Assembly: GCF_006442315.1 (NCBI RefSeq)
Contig: NZ_VFVY01000008.1
Location: 124,001-188,000 of the forward strand
Direction: 5' to 3'
DNA: 64,000 nucleotides
DNA from: Mesorhizobium sp. B2-3-4
Lineage (GTDB): Bacteria > Pseudomonadota > Alphaproteobacteria > Rhizobiales > Rhizobiaceae
The notes under the pieces are model-generated. The model saw only the letters and a program-made list of their open reading frames with translations, did no database searches and was not told the origin of the DNA. Positions 54,502 to 63,475 of this stretch are shown here, one piece after another. Position 1 is the first letter of the stretch. Each line of letters opens with the position of its first letter. The translations under genes were made by a program, and so were the position numbers.

Positions 54502-54530
54502 CTTCTAGAACCCGCCCGCCTCGGCGTCAA
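54502..54530 (-). promoter_or_regulatory. Promoter of the metX-metW riboswitch leader
   Basis: Read leftward, -35 TTGACG (54530-54525), 17-base spacer, -10 TAGAAG (54507-54502). Transcription would begin about 54495, only a few bases before the SAM-II motif. Position and spacing support it strongly, though the -10 is imperfect. Confidence 0.55.
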
Positions 54531-54634
54531 TGGCGGCTATCGGCACCACTGCCACCTCTCGACATTGTGTGCCATGGCTTGTATTTCCGCTGCGGCTTCC
54601 GGATGGAGGCGCCTTTCGACGGATTTTGCGAGAC

Positions 54635-55744
54635 ATGAACCAGACACCGGATCAGGCACGTCCGACCCCGCGCGCGGGCATCATGGACATAGACGCCTAC
54701 GTGCCGGGAAAGAGCACGGCGCCCGCCGGCGTCGCCAAGGTCCACAAGCTGTCGTCGAACGAGAATCCGCTTGGGCCTTCGCCGAAGGCGATCGAGGCGG
54801 CGCGTGAGGTCGCGGCAAAGCTCGACATCTATCCAGACGGCACCGCCCGGCGGCTGCGCGAGGCGATCGCCGAGGTCCATGGTCTCAATCCGCAGAACAT
54901 CATCTGCTCCAACGGATCCGATGAGATACTGGGCCTCCTGGCGCAGACCTATCTGGCGCCCGGCGACGAGGCCATGTTCACCGAACACGCCTTCATGGTC
55001 TACAAGATCTATATCCAGTCGGCAGGCGCCACGCCGGTCGTCATCAGGGAGACCGACGAGCGCGCCGACATCGATGCGATGCTGGCGGCCGTAACGCCAC
55101 GCACGAAAATCGTTTTCCTGGCCAATCCCAACAACCCGACCGGGACTTATGTGCCGTTCCAGGAGGTGCGCCGCCTGCACGCCGGACTGCCGAAAAACGT
55201 GCTTCTGGTGCTAGACGCGGCCTATGCCGAATATGTCCGCCGCAACGATTACGAAGCAGGCATCGAACTGGCCGGCAGTGCCGACAACGTGGTGATGACC
55301 CGCACCTTCTCCAAGATAGGCCTCGGCGGGGCGCGCATCGGCTGGATGTATGGGCCGATGCATATTGTCGATGCGATCAACCGCGTGCGTGGCCCCTTCA
55401 ACGTCAACGCGACGGCCATCGAAGCAGGCATCGCCGCGATCCGCGACCGCGCCCATGTCGAGCGCAGCGTGGCGCACAACGAGACCTGGCTCAACTGGCT
55501 GAGCGCAGAGATGACCGGGCTTGGGTTGCGGGTGACGCCTAGCGTCGGCAATTTCCTGCTCATCCATTTTCCCGACGACAACAAGCATTCGGCAGCCGCG
55601 GCGGATGATTATCTGAGCGCGCGCGGCTATATCTTGCGGCGCGTTTCCGGCTACGGCTTTCCCAACGCGCTGCGCATGACCGTCGGCACCGAAGAGGCCA
55701 ATCGCGGCGTCGTCGCCGCGCTCACCACATTCCTGAAAAGCTAG
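54635..55744 (+). CDS. hisC: Histidinol-phosphate aminotransferase (or aromatic-amino-acid aminotransferase)
   Basis: PLP aminotransferase of 369 residues, fold type [14 protein letters not shown] (43-52) opens, [10 protein letters not shown] is the substrate loop, DAAYAEYV the cofactor region, and [14 protein letters not shown] has the Schiff-base Lys227. It is followed by tyrA after 23 bases; in many alphaproteobacteria a second HisC copy at this place transaminates 4-hydroxyphenylpyruvate, so the enzyme may serve tyrosine synthesis rather than histidine. The start at 54635 lies in front of the conserved N-terminus. Confidence 0.93.
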   Translation: MNQTPDQARPTPRAGIMDIDAYVPGKSTAPAGVAKVHKLSSNENPLGPSPKAIEAAREVAAKLDIYPDGTARRLREAIAEVHGLNPQNIICSNGSDEILGLLAQTYLAPGDEAMFTEHAFMVYKIYIQSAGATPVVIRETDERADIDAMLAAVTPRTKIVFLANPNNPTGTYVPFQEVRRLHAGLPKNVLLVLDAAYAEYVRRNDYEAGIELAGSADNVVMTRTFSKIGLGGARIGWMYGPMHIVDAINRVRGPFNVNATAIEAGIAAIRDRAHVERSVAHNETWLNWLSAEMTGLGLRVTPSVGNFLLIHFPDDNKHSAAAADDYLSARGYILRRVSGYGFPNALRMTVGTEEANRGVVAALTTFLKS

Positions 55745-55767
55745 AACGCCCAAGAAGCTGGAACGCC

Positions 55768-56703
55768 ATGACATCTCCGATGTTCGAAAAGATCGCGCTG
55801 GTCGGCATCGGCCTGATCGGCTCGTCGCTGGCCCGTGTCATCCGGCGTGAAGGCCTGGCTCGCCATGTCGCGGTCTCGACCCGCAGTGCGGCGACGCTCA
55901 AACGAGCCGAGGAACTGGGTCTCGGCGATTCCTACACCACCGATGCCAGGGAAGCGGTGCGCGATGCCGATCTGATCATCGTCTCGGTGCCGGTGGGCTC
56001 GTCCGGCACGGTGGCGCAGGAGATCGCGCCGGCGCTGAAGAAGGGGGCGATCCTCACCGATGTCGGTTCGACCAAGGCTTCGGTCATCGCGCAGATGCAG
56101 CCGCATGTGCCCGACGGTGTGCATTTCATTCCCGGCCATCCCCTGGCGGGCACGGAAAAATCCGGCCCGGATGCCGGGTTTGCCGATCTGTTCGACAATC
56201 GCTGGTGCATCTTCACGCCGGTGCCGGGCACCGATCCCGAGGCGCTCGAAAAGCTGTCGGAATTCTGGCGCCGCTGCGGCGCCAACATCGACACGATGGA
56301 CCCGCAGCATCACGACATGACGCTGGCCATCGTCTCGCATCTGCCGCACATCATCGCCTACAACATCGTCGGCACCGCCGACGATCTGGAATCGGTGACC
56401 AAGACGGAAGTGATCAAATATTCGGCTTCCGGTTTTCGCGATTTCACGCGTCTGGCCGCCTCGGACCCGACCATGTGGCGCGACGTCTGCCTGCACAACA
56501 AGGACGCCATCCTGGAAATGCTGGCGCGGTTCTCGGAAGACCTCGCCTTCCTGCAACGGGCGATCCGCTGGGGCGACGGCGACAAGCTGTTCGACCTGTT
56601 CACCCGCACCCGTGCGGTGCGTCGCTCGATCATCGAGGCCGGGCAGGACATCGACGTACCGGATTTCGGCCGGCAGGCCGTCGAACACCCGGCGAAGGGT
56701 TAA
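55768..56703 (+). CDS. tyrA: Prephenate/arogenate dehydrogenase
   Basis: NAD-dependent oxidative decarboxylation of prephenate or arogenate on the tyrosine branch. It has 311 residues. The NAD loop VGIGLIGSSLARV (12-24), the catalytic HFIPGHPLAGTEKSG and MDPQHHDMTLAIVSHLPHIIAYN (the histidine helix) are all conserved. It lacks a chorismate mutase or ACT domain, which suggests a TyrC-like cyclohexadienyl dehydrogenase. It is 23 bases after hisC and ends within 4 bases of the convergent PfkB gene. Confidence 0.93.
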   Translation: MTSPMFEKIALVGIGLIGSSLARVIRREGLARHVAVSTRSAATLKRAEELGLGDSYTTDAREAVRDADLIIVSVPVGSSGTVAQEIAPALKKGAILTDVGSTKASVIAQMQPHVPDGVHFIPGHPLAGTEKSGPDAGFADLFDNRWCIFTPVPGTDPEALEKLSEFWRRCGANIDTMDPQHHDMTLAIVSHLPHIIAYNIVGTADDLESVTKTEVIKYSASGFRDFTRLAASDPTMWRDVCLHNKDAILEMLARFSEDLAFLQRAIRWGDGDKLFDLFTRTRAVRRSIIEAGQDIDVPDFGRQAVEHPAKG

Positions 56704-57629
56704 GTTGTTTCAGGCCAGGTCGCGGCAACCATCGCCAGTGTTTCGGCCCTGTCGGGGGCTCCGAGCCTGCCGCCGAAGCGCAGGCATTTGAGCGCGGCGG
56801 CGGCACTGGCGAAGCGCAGCGCATGCTCGACCGGCATGCTTTCCGCGAGCCCGACGGCAAAAGCGCCGTGAAAGACGTCACCGGCTGCCAGCGTGTCGAC
56901 CGCCTTGACCCTCGGTGCCTCGACATGGCGGGCCGATCCGGCATTTCGATCGAACCACCAGGTGCCCGCCGCACCGCCGGTCACCGCGACAAAGGCGTCG
57001 GTGCGCGAAGCGAGATCGGCGCAAGCGGTCTCCAGATCCAGAGCCTGGCCGCAGATGATGCGGACCGCCGGCTCCGAGGCGACGATATGCGAAGCCAGCG
57101 GCAATAATTGCTCGAGTATTGGCAAAGGAGCCGTATCGGCGTCGAGGATCGCCGGGCGCCCCGCTTCCCGTGCCGCCGTCAGCGCCAGGGCCGAGGCGCC
57201 TGGCCAGCGCACATCGGCGAGCACGGCATCGAATGCCGTGACGTCCGTGAACGGCAAAGCGTCGGGATCAGCCTGCGCAAGCGGGTCATAGAACGGCACG
57301 ATGATACGCTCGCCATGCAGGTCGACCAGGATCGAGGCCAATGCCGAGCGCGCGCCGGCGACGCGGCGCACATGGCTGCAGTCGACGCCTTCGGCCTCAA
57401 TGCCTGAAATCAGCTGATCGCCGACCGCGTCGTCGCCGGCGCTCGCCCAGAGCGACACCTGGGCCCCCAGCCGCCGCGCGGCGCAGGCTGCGCTGGTGGC
57501 CATGCCCGAAGCGATCTGGACGCCGTCACTGGCGATGAATTTTCCCTGATGGTGGGGCAAAGTATCGACACGCAGGATCGTATCCAGCGTCAGGGCTCCG
57601 ACACTCAGGAGCTTCACGGGGTTTGCCAT
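56700..57629 (-). CDS. PfkB-family sugar kinase, ribokinase-like
   Basis: A 309-residue ribokinase-fold kinase. LLSVGALTLDTILRVD opens, VSLWASAGDDAVGD forms the N-terminal region, and the family signature is DTLAAGDVFHGAFAVGL with the catalytic Asp. Conserved residues are intact, so it should phosphorylate a sugar or nucleoside, but the substrate is unknown. It is convergent with tyrA (4-base overlap) and cotranscribed with the DUF2125 gene, from whose end it is separated by 7 bases. Confidence 0.88.
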   Translation of the reverse strand: MANPVKLLSVGALTLDTILRVDTLPHHQGKFIASDGVQIASGMATSAACAARRLGAQVSLWASAGDDAVGDQLISGIEAEGVDCSHVRRVAGARSALASILVDLHGERIIVPFYDPLAQADPDALPFTDVTAFDAVLADVRWPGASALALTAAREAGRPAILDADTAPLPILEQLLPLASHIVASEPAVRIICGQALDLETACADLASRTDAFVAVTGGAAGTWWFDRNAGSARHVEAPRVKAVDTLAAGDVFHGAFAVGLAESMPVEHALRFASAAAALKCLRFGGRLGAPDRAETLAMVAATWPETT

Positions 57630-57636
57630 GGCGGCG

Positions 57637-58635
57637 CTACTGCACCGGCTTGATCTTGCCCAGCGGGATGAAACCCAGCGAGGCCTTGCCCTTGACCACT
57701 TTCAAGGGCATCGACGGTTCGCTGCCGAGCAGCGCCAGGGCGGCAAAACCCTGCTCGATCGCATTCTTCTGCTCGGGTATGGCGCCGGCCAGGATAGACG
57801 CCACGGCTTTCGGATCCTTGATGCGGATCATCAGATCGGCGTCGACCAGGCCCTCGGTGTCGACCGACAGCGGCCCGGAAACGGTGACGCGCGCCGTCCC
57901 CGACGACAGATCGAGGTTGCGGATCTCGATCTTCTGGCCGCGCAGGCTTTTCACCTGCGTGCCGATCAGCGCGACGCCGTTCTTGAGGGATACGTCGCCG
58001 CTGGCATCGAGCGCCGGCAGCACCCGCCCGCCGATCGCGTCCGGATCGATCTCGAGGTCGCCAAAGCTGCCGACATAGTCGAGATCACCGTTGTTGGGCT
58101 GCAATTGGCCGGATGCCTTGCCGGCGCTGAACAGTTCCACCGGATCGGTGTCGTCAGCCGGGTCGGTCTGGCCCGACAGGCCGTCGGCCTGCAGCGATAC
58201 ACGCTGCGGCAGCGGGTACCACAGTTTGACGTTGGCCTGCAGATTGTCCCAATCGATCCACAGCGGCATCATGCCCGGGACAGAAGTCCTGAGCGGACCG
58301 CGCAGATTGGCAACCGGGGACAGGGGTTGGATAAGCTGGGCGACGGCGTTGAAGGAGCCGGCGGAGGCGGCGATGTTCCTGGCGTCGTCCTCATAGGCGA
58401 GATTGTCGCAGGAAACGGTGAAGCTCAAGGGATAACCGCTGACCTGGAGATTGGCGCAGCCAGCCTCGACGCCGCTCTTGTTGAGCGTGGCGACCGCCTT
58501 GTCGGCTTCGCTCCTGACCTTGTCCGCCATATAGAACCAGCCGCCGCTGTAGAGCGCGAACAGCACAAGGACGAACGCAGCCAGCCAGAACAGGGGGCGG
58601 CGGCGCTTCGGCTGGCGTTCGTCTGATGACGTCAT
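57637..58635 (-). CDS. DUF2125 protein, membrane-anchored
   Basis: A 332-residue protein with an N-terminal membrane segment (FWLAAFVLVLFALYSGGWFYMADKV, 16-40), an uncleaved anchor, and a periplasmic body. CANLQVSGYPLSFTVSCDNLAYE, WDNLQANVKLWYPLPQRVSL and the LSVDTEGLVDADLMIRIKDP region are typical of DUF2125, a beta-rich AsmA-like group. Cys at two sites near the N-terminal side may bridge. It precedes the PfkB gene with 7 bases between them, with no evident joint role. Confidence 0.87.
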   Translation of the reverse strand: MTSSDERQPKRRRPLFWLAAFVLVLFALYSGGWFYMADKVRSEADKAVATLNKSGVEAGCANLQVSGYPLSFTVSCDNLAYEDDARNIAASAGSFNAVAQLIQPLSPVANLRGPLRTSVPGMMPLWIDWDNLQANVKLWYPLPQRVSLQADGLSGQTDPADDTDPVELFSAGKASGQLQPNNGDLDYVGSFGDLEIDPDAIGGRVLPALDASGDVSLKNGVALIGTQVKSLRGQKIEIRNLDLSSGTARVTVSGPLSVDTEGLVDADLMIRIKDPKAVASILAGAIPEQKNAIEQGFAALALLGSEPSMPLKVVKGKASLGFIPLGKIKPVQ

Positions 58636-58770
58636 GCTGTGATTCTCGTTCAGCTATCGGTGTTGCGGCGGGCTGTCGATTCCGACAGCGACAATAGGTA
58701 GACAGAGCCGGACGGAAAAAACACCGATTCCGGTGTGGTGCTGCAATCTTTTGCGATCAGGCGCGGCGAT

Positions 58771-59292
58771 ATGGGCGATTTTTGGGTGTTTGGCTACGGT
58801 TCGCTGCTATGGCGGCCGGGTTTCGCGCATGTCGAGACGAAACGCGCCCGTCTGCATGGCTATCGCCGTGCGCTGTGCGTCTATTCCTTCGTGCATCGCG
58901 GCACGCGCGAGCGGCCGGGCCTCGTGCTTGGCCTCGACCGTGGCGGCTCCTGCGTCGGCCTGGCTTTCCGCGTGCCGGGTGAACTGCGCGACGAGGTCAT
59001 CGCCTATCTGCGCGAGCGCGAACTGGTCACATCAGTCTATCTGGAGCGCACGCTCAAGGTTCGGCTCGACGGCGGCGGCACGGTCGATGCCGTCGCCTAT
59101 ATCGTCGACCGCGACCATGAGCAGTATGCCGGGGCGATCGATGCCGCGCATGCGGCAGCGGTGGTGCGCGGCGCGGTCGGGCGATCCGGAAACAACGAGG
59201 ATTATGTGTTCAGCACGCTGGAACACCTCGAGGCGCTGGGAATACGCGATCACTGGCTGGAAGAGGTGGCGCGGGGGATAGCGCCTTTGTGA
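58771..59292 (+). CDS. Gamma-glutamylcyclotransferase, ChaC type
   Basis: A 173-residue enzyme that cleaves the gamma-glutamyl bond of glutathione to 5-oxoproline. DFWVFGYGSLLWRPGF is the glycine-rich active-site loop, GYRRALCVYSFVHRGT the second, GLVLGLDRGGSCVGLAF the third, and NNEDYVFSTLEHLEALGI lies near the C-terminus. The start at 58771 is preferred because the family begins at the (D)xWVFGYGSL region; 58735 would add 12 residues. Confidence 0.9.
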   Translation: MGDFWVFGYGSLLWRPGFAHVETKRARLHGYRRALCVYSFVHRGTRERPGLVLGLDRGGSCVGLAFRVPGELRDEVIAYLRERELVTSVYLERTLKVRLDGGGTVDAVAYIVDRDHEQYAGAIDAAHAAAVVRGAVGRSGNNEDYVFSTLEHLEALGIRDHWLEEVARGIAPL

Positions 59293-59412
59293 AGCCCTGG
59301 CTCTGCGGAAAAAGGCGGCGAGGCCTTTGACCTCGATATGACAAGACCTAGGTTAGGCTCCGAACCTCAGGTGGGCGGCATCGCCCGGCCCCAATCATCA
59401 CGGAGATCCGTC

Positions 59413-60360
59413 TTGCACAAACGCCGTCTCGGTCGCACCGACCTTTCCATCGCGCCGCTGGTTCTGGGCGGCAACGTCTTCGGCTGGACCGCTGACGAGA
59501 AAACCTCTTTCGACCTGCTCGACCGCTTCGTTGGCGCCGGCCTCAACGCCATCGACACGGCGGACGCCTATTCGCGCTGGGTGCAGGGCAACAAGGGTGG
59601 CGAGTCGGAAACCATCATCGGCAAGTGGATGAAGGATCGCGGCAATCGCGACAAGGTCGTGGTGGTCACCAAGGTCGGCTCGGATATGGGGCAGGGCCAC
59701 AAGGATCTGTCCGCCGCCTATATCGAGAAGGCCGTCGACGCCTCGCTGAAGCGGCTGCAAACCGACGCCATCGATCTTTACCTGTCGCATTGGCCGGACC
59801 CGACCACACCTTACGAGGAGACCCTCGGCGCCTATGAGAAGCTGCTCGCCAAGGGCAAGATTCGCTATGCCGGCTGTTCGAACCTCGATGCTGGCCAGTT
59901 GCGCGCCGCCCTTGACGTGGCAAGCCTGCGCGGGCTGCCGCGCTACGAGGTGCTGCAGCCCGAATACAATCTCTATGACCGTTCATCCTTCGATGGCCCG
60001 CTGCGCGACCTCTGCGTGGCGCAGGATATCGGCGTCATCACCTATTTCAGCCTGGCCAAGGGGTTCCTCAGCGGCAAATACCGCAGCGAGGCCGATCTCG
60101 GCCAAAGCGAGCGCGGGGAGGATGTTGGCAGCTATCTCAACCCGCGCGGCATGCGCATCCTGGCGGCGCTCGACGCTGTATCGGCAAGGCATCACGCCAA
60201 GCAGGCGGAAGTGGCGCTTGCCTGGGCCATCGCGCGGCCGGGCGTCACCGCGCCGATCGCCAGCGCCACCAAGCCCGGCCAGATGGACAGCCTGATCAAG
60301 GCGGTGTCGTTGACGTTGAGCGCCGACGACATGGCCGAGCTCGACAAAGCCAGCGACTGA
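59413..60360 (+). CDS. Aldo/keto reductase
   Basis: NADPH-dependent TIM-barrel reductase of 315 residues. KRRLGRTDLSIAPLVLGGNVFGW opens, DTADAYSRW carries the catalytic Asp and Tyr, the HW of YLSHWPDP has the His, and KGKIRYAGCSNLDAGQL follows. It resembles the YajO/L-glyceraldehyde-3-phosphate-reductase group. TTG at 59413 is the start: GGAG at 59402-59405 precedes it and the product then begins HKRRLGRT; the ATG at 59338 adds a non-conserved 25-residue tail. Confidence 0.9.
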   Translation: MHKRRLGRTDLSIAPLVLGGNVFGWTADEKTSFDLLDRFVGAGLNAIDTADAYSRWVQGNKGGESETIIGKWMKDRGNRDKVVVVTKVGSDMGQGHKDLSAAYIEKAVDASLKRLQTDAIDLYLSHWPDPTTPYEETLGAYEKLLAKGKIRYAGCSNLDAGQLRAALDVASLRGLPRYEVLQPEYNLYDRSSFDGPLRDLCVAQDIGVITYFSLAKGFLSGKYRSEADLGQSERGEDVGSYLNPRGMRILAALDAVSARHHAKQAEVALAWAIARPGVTAPIASATKPGQMDSLIKAVSLTLSADDMAELDKASD

Positions 60361-60450
60361 GCTCCCGACAACGCGGCACGCACGAACGTCCAAGACCGTT
60401 CGCTCTTCCGGCCATAGCGTCCTTCGCATCCTGATATCGCGGAGGATCGG

Positions 60451-61077
60451 ATGGCCGGATTACCTGGCTCGGAGCCAGAACTTTGGCGCCAGTTGCTGGC
60501 GCTGCTCCTGACCGCTACCGTCGTCATGGGCAGCCCGGGACCGGCGACGATAAGCGTCACCGCCGTTGGCGCCGCCTTCGGCCTGCGCGATTCGTTGCGC
60601 TATGCCGGCGGGATCGTGCTCGGCACGATCGCCGTGCTGCTGGTCGTGGCGACCGGGGTCATGGCGGCGCTTGCCTCCATGCCGAAGCTGGCACCGTTGC
60701 TGGCTGTCGCGTCCGGAGCCTACATTCTTTATCTCGCCTTCAAGATCGCCACGGCGCCGCCGCTGGCGGCGCGTTCGCCCGAGGCTTCGCGCCCGACCTG
60801 GCTGGCCGGGTTTCTCCTGGCGGTCGCCAACCCGAAAGCCTATGTGGCGATCGCCGCCGTGTTCGCGGGTGCTTCGTCGAGAGAGGGTGGCGCCGAGCTC
60901 GGCCTTTGGGCGAAACTGACTGTCCTGGCGGTGATGATCGTCATCACCCACGCCGTCTGGCTTCTTGCCGGTGCGGCGTTCGCGCGCTTCCTGCGCCGGC
61001 CCTTCGCTTCGCGGATCATCAATCTGGTCTTTGCCGCGACGCTGGTGCTGACCACGGCACTGGCGGTGTATGGCTGA
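60451..61077 (+). CDS. LysE-family amino-acid exporter
   Basis: A 208-residue inner-membrane exporter with six helices. SPGPATISVTAVGAAFGLRDSLRYAGGIVLGT is the family signature, APLLAVASGAYILYLAFKI the second element, and WLAGFLLAVANPKAYVAIAAVFAGA the third. The exported amino acid is unknown. It follows the aldo/keto reductase gene by 90 bases on the same strand; no regulator is beside it. Confidence 0.92.
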   Translation: MAGLPGSEPELWRQLLALLLTATVVMGSPGPATISVTAVGAAFGLRDSLRYAGGIVLGTIAVLLVVATGVMAALASMPKLAPLLAVASGAYILYLAFKIATAPPLAARSPEASRPTWLAGFLLAVANPKAYVAIAAVFAGASSREGGAELGLWAKLTVLAVMIVITHAVWLLAGAAFARFLRRPFASRIINLVFAATLVLTTALAVYG

Positions 61078-61102
61078 CTGCCTGAAACGGAAAGCCTTCG
61101 CC

Positions 61103-61891
61103 TTAAGCCTTCGCCCCAAGCTCCTGCAGCCGCTTCACCGCCGTCGGCGGCAAGGCCGGCGGGTTGGGTGCGCGCGATGCCTCGACGAGAAGCTGGTCGC
61201 AGGCCGCTTCCGTGTCGCCGATCAGCCGCGCCATGAACTCTTCCTTGCCGAGACCGGGCGGGATCGGCGGCAGGAAACGCGCCTTGATGGTGCCGGGATA
61301 GCGCAGGAATTTACGGCGCGGCCAGTAGAGGCCGGCGACATGGGCGACCGGCACCACGGGAACGCCGAGCTGCGAATAGATTTCGACGATGCCGTATTTG
61401 TAGGCCGGCTCGTCTCCCGGCGCCCGGCGCGTGCCTTCGGGATAGATGATCAGCTGGCGCGGGTTGCGCGCCATCTCCGCCTTGGTTGCCGCGACCACCG
61501 CCTTCAGCGCCTTGGAGCGGCTGCCGCGATGGACCGGGATCATGCGCATCTTCAGTATGTACCAGCCGAAGAACGGGATCCAGGTCAGCTCGCGCTTCAG
61601 GATATAGAGCGGGTCCTGGAGAAAGGGAAAGAAGGCGATCGCGTCCCAGAACGACTGGTGCTTTGGCGCCAGGATGAAGGAGCCCTCGGGCAGGTTTTCC
61701 TGCCCGGTGATGTCGTTCTTCGTACCGGCGATCTTGTCATAGAGCCACATCGAGGTGCGCGACCAGAATTTCGGCACGAACCAGGCGCGATGACGCGGCG
61801 ACAGGAAATAGTACGGCGTCCAGAGGATCATCTGGATGATCAGATTGACGTAGAAGGCGAAATTGAACGCCAGCGATCTGACATAGAGCAT
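61103..61891 (-). CDS. plsC: 1-acyl-sn-glycerol-3-phosphate acyltransferase
   Basis: Membrane-associated acyltransferase making phosphatidic acid. It has 262 residues. The catalytic HX4D is HQSFWD (His78, Asp83), and the substrate motif is EGTR (152-155) in IYPEGTRRAPGD. An N-terminal hydrophobic stretch (about 8-30) and the usual C-terminal tail are present. The gene is convergent with the LysE gene. Confidence 0.94.
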   Translation of the reverse strand: MLYVRSLAFNFAFYVNLIIQMILWTPYYFLSPRHRAWFVPKFWSRTSMWLYDKIAGTKNDITGQENLPEGSFILAPKHQSFWDAIAFFPFLQDPLYILKRELTWIPFFGWYILKMRMIPVHRGSRSKALKAVVAATKAEMARNPRQLIIYPEGTRRAPGDEPAYKYGIVEIYSQLGVPVVPVAHVAGLYWPRRKFLRYPGTIKARFLPPIPPGLGKEEFMARLIGDTEAACDQLLVEASRAPNPPALPPTAVKRLQELGAKA

Positions 61892-61959
61892 GGGGGAGGT
61901 CCGGTGAGGAGATGTGCGTTGGTTACACCAAGCGCGGGGAAAAGGAAAATGGCCTCGTC

Positions 61960-62862
61960 CTAAGCCAGCCGTGTCAGCCGGTCTCTCAGCCGCGGCGCGG
62001 CGAAATCGAGAAACGCACGCAGCTTGACCGGCAGCAGACCCTGGCCCGCATGAACCAGGTGTACTGGCCAGGGCTTCGGCTCGAACTCCGGCAGGATGAT
62101 GCGAAGCGCGCCGGATCGTACAGCCGCCTCGACCTGGTAGGACAGCACCCTTGTCGGCCCGACGCCTGATATCGCGGCGTCAATCGCCGCCTCGGCGGTG
62201 TTGACCTGAAGCCGCGAGCGGACCTGAACCAGTGTCTCGGTCTTGCCTGATGCAAAGCTCCATGCCGAAAGCGCGCTCGGCCCCTCGAATGTGATGCAAC
62301 TGTGCGCCGCGAGATCTTCGGGAACCCGCGGTGTGCCGTGTTCGGCGAGATAGGCCGGGCTGGCGCAGACGACCCGCCGGATCGCGCCGACACGCAGCGC
62401 GACCAGGCTCGAATCGGCCAGCGCGCCGATCCGCACGGCAAGGTCGATATGGTCCTCTGCGAGCAGGGTTATGCGGTCCGCCAGCGTCAAGCGGATATCG
62501 ACGTCGGGATAGGCGGCGAGAAAGGCGGTGACGATTGGGAGCACATGCAGGCGGCCGAAGACGACGGGTGCCGTGATCGCCAGTTCGCCGGTCGGAACGC
62601 TGTATTCGCCGGCGGCGGCGCGCTCGGCCTCGTCGACATCGTCGAGAATGCGGCGGCAGGCGGCAAGATAGGCATGTCCGGCGTCGGTCAAGGTCAGCCG
62701 CCTTGTCGAACGGTTGAGAAGGCGTGTGTTGAGATGCCGCTCCAGGTCGGAGATTTTGCGGCTGACCGTCGCCAGCGGAATGCCTAGATTGCGCGCGGCG
62801 GCGGAAAGGCTGCCGGCTTGCGCCGCGCCGATGAACAGAGACATGGACTCCAGACGATCCAT
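61960..62862 (-). CDS. LysR-family transcriptional regulator
   Basis: A 300-residue regulator. The N-terminal winged helix is [41 protein letters not shown] (1-41), and the substrate-binding domain follows from about 90. It is divergent from the NTF2-like gene; LysR proteins usually control the neighbour on the other side, here at 62980. The effector is unknown. Confidence 0.93.
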   Translation of the reverse strand: MDRLESMSLFIGAAQAGSLSAAARNLGIPLATVSRKISDLERHLNTRLLNRSTRRLTLTDAGHAYLAACRRILDDVDEAERAAAGEYSVPTGELAITAPVVFGRLHVLPIVTAFLAAYPDVDIRLTLADRITLLAEDHIDLAVRIGALADSSLVALRVGAIRRVVCASPAYLAEHGTPRVPEDLAAHSCITFEGPSALSAWSFASGKTETLVQVRSRLQVNTAEAAIDAAISGVGPTRVLSYQVEAAVRSGALRIILPEFEPKPWPVHLVHAGQGLLPVKLRAFLDFAAPRLRDRLTRLA

Positions 62863-62917
62863 TACTTCTTCCGGGAAATGGAAGGGTGGATCGCAGATAT
62901 GACATCTACATTGAAAT

Positions 62918-62933
62918 TATGGAAGACTCCATA
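62918..62933. promoter_or_regulatory. Dyad in the LysR/NTF2-like divergent region
   Basis: TATGGA (62918-62923) and TCCATA (62928-62933) form a perfect 6-bp dyad with a 4-base centre, between the two divergent starts. LysR proteins bind interrupted dyads of this kind, though the strict T-N11-A spacing is not met. Candidate operator. Confidence 0.4.
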
Positions 62934-62979
62934 TTCACGCTGCCCGACCGGGCGGCCTCAACCAAGGAAGAGAACTGCC

Positions 62980-63450
62980 ATGCCTGAAAGCCGCCCGCCG
63001 TTGCCACCCTTCACTGCCGAGACGTCAGCCCAGAAGGCGCGCATGGCCGAGGATGCGTGGAACTCACGCGATCCAGCCCGCGTCGCGCTTGCCTATACGG
63101 TGGACAGCCGCTGGCGCAACCGGGCCGAGTTCCTGCGAGGCCGTGACGCGATCCAGGCTTTCCTGGCCCGCAAATGGAGCCGTGAGCTCGACTACCGGCT
63201 GATCAAGGAGGTCTGGGCCTTCCAAGGCAACCGCATCGCGGTGCGCTTCGCCTATGAGTGGCACGACGACAGCGGCTCGTGGTTCCGCAGCTACGGCAAC
63301 GAAAACTGGGAGTTCGACGAGCACGGATTGATGCGCCTGCGCATCGCCAGCATCAACGACCTGCCGATCGCCGAGGCAGAACGCAAATATCACTGGCCGC
63401 TCGGGCGCCGGCCGGACGATCATCCGACGCTGTCGGAGCTCGGGCTTTAG
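62980..63450 (+). CDS. NTF2-like protein (DUF1348 type)
   Basis: A 156-residue cone-fold protein. [62 protein letters not shown] and [24 protein letters not shown] match the DUF1348/SnoaL-like pattern. An AAGGAAGAG site precedes the ATG at 62980. It lies divergent from the LysR gene and 25 bases before the PNPOx-like gene. Function unknown, but the neighbour suggests a redox or detoxification role. Confidence 0.88.
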   Translation: MPESRPPLPPFTAETSAQKARMAEDAWNSRDPARVALAYTVDSRWRNRAEFLRGRDAIQAFLARKWSRELDYRLIKEVWAFQGNRIAVRFAYEWHDDSGSWFRSYGNENWEFDEHGLMRLRIASINDLPIAEAERKYHWPLGRRPDDHPTLSELGL

Positions 63451-63475
63451 CAACGTCGCACGCAAGGAGGTTTCG

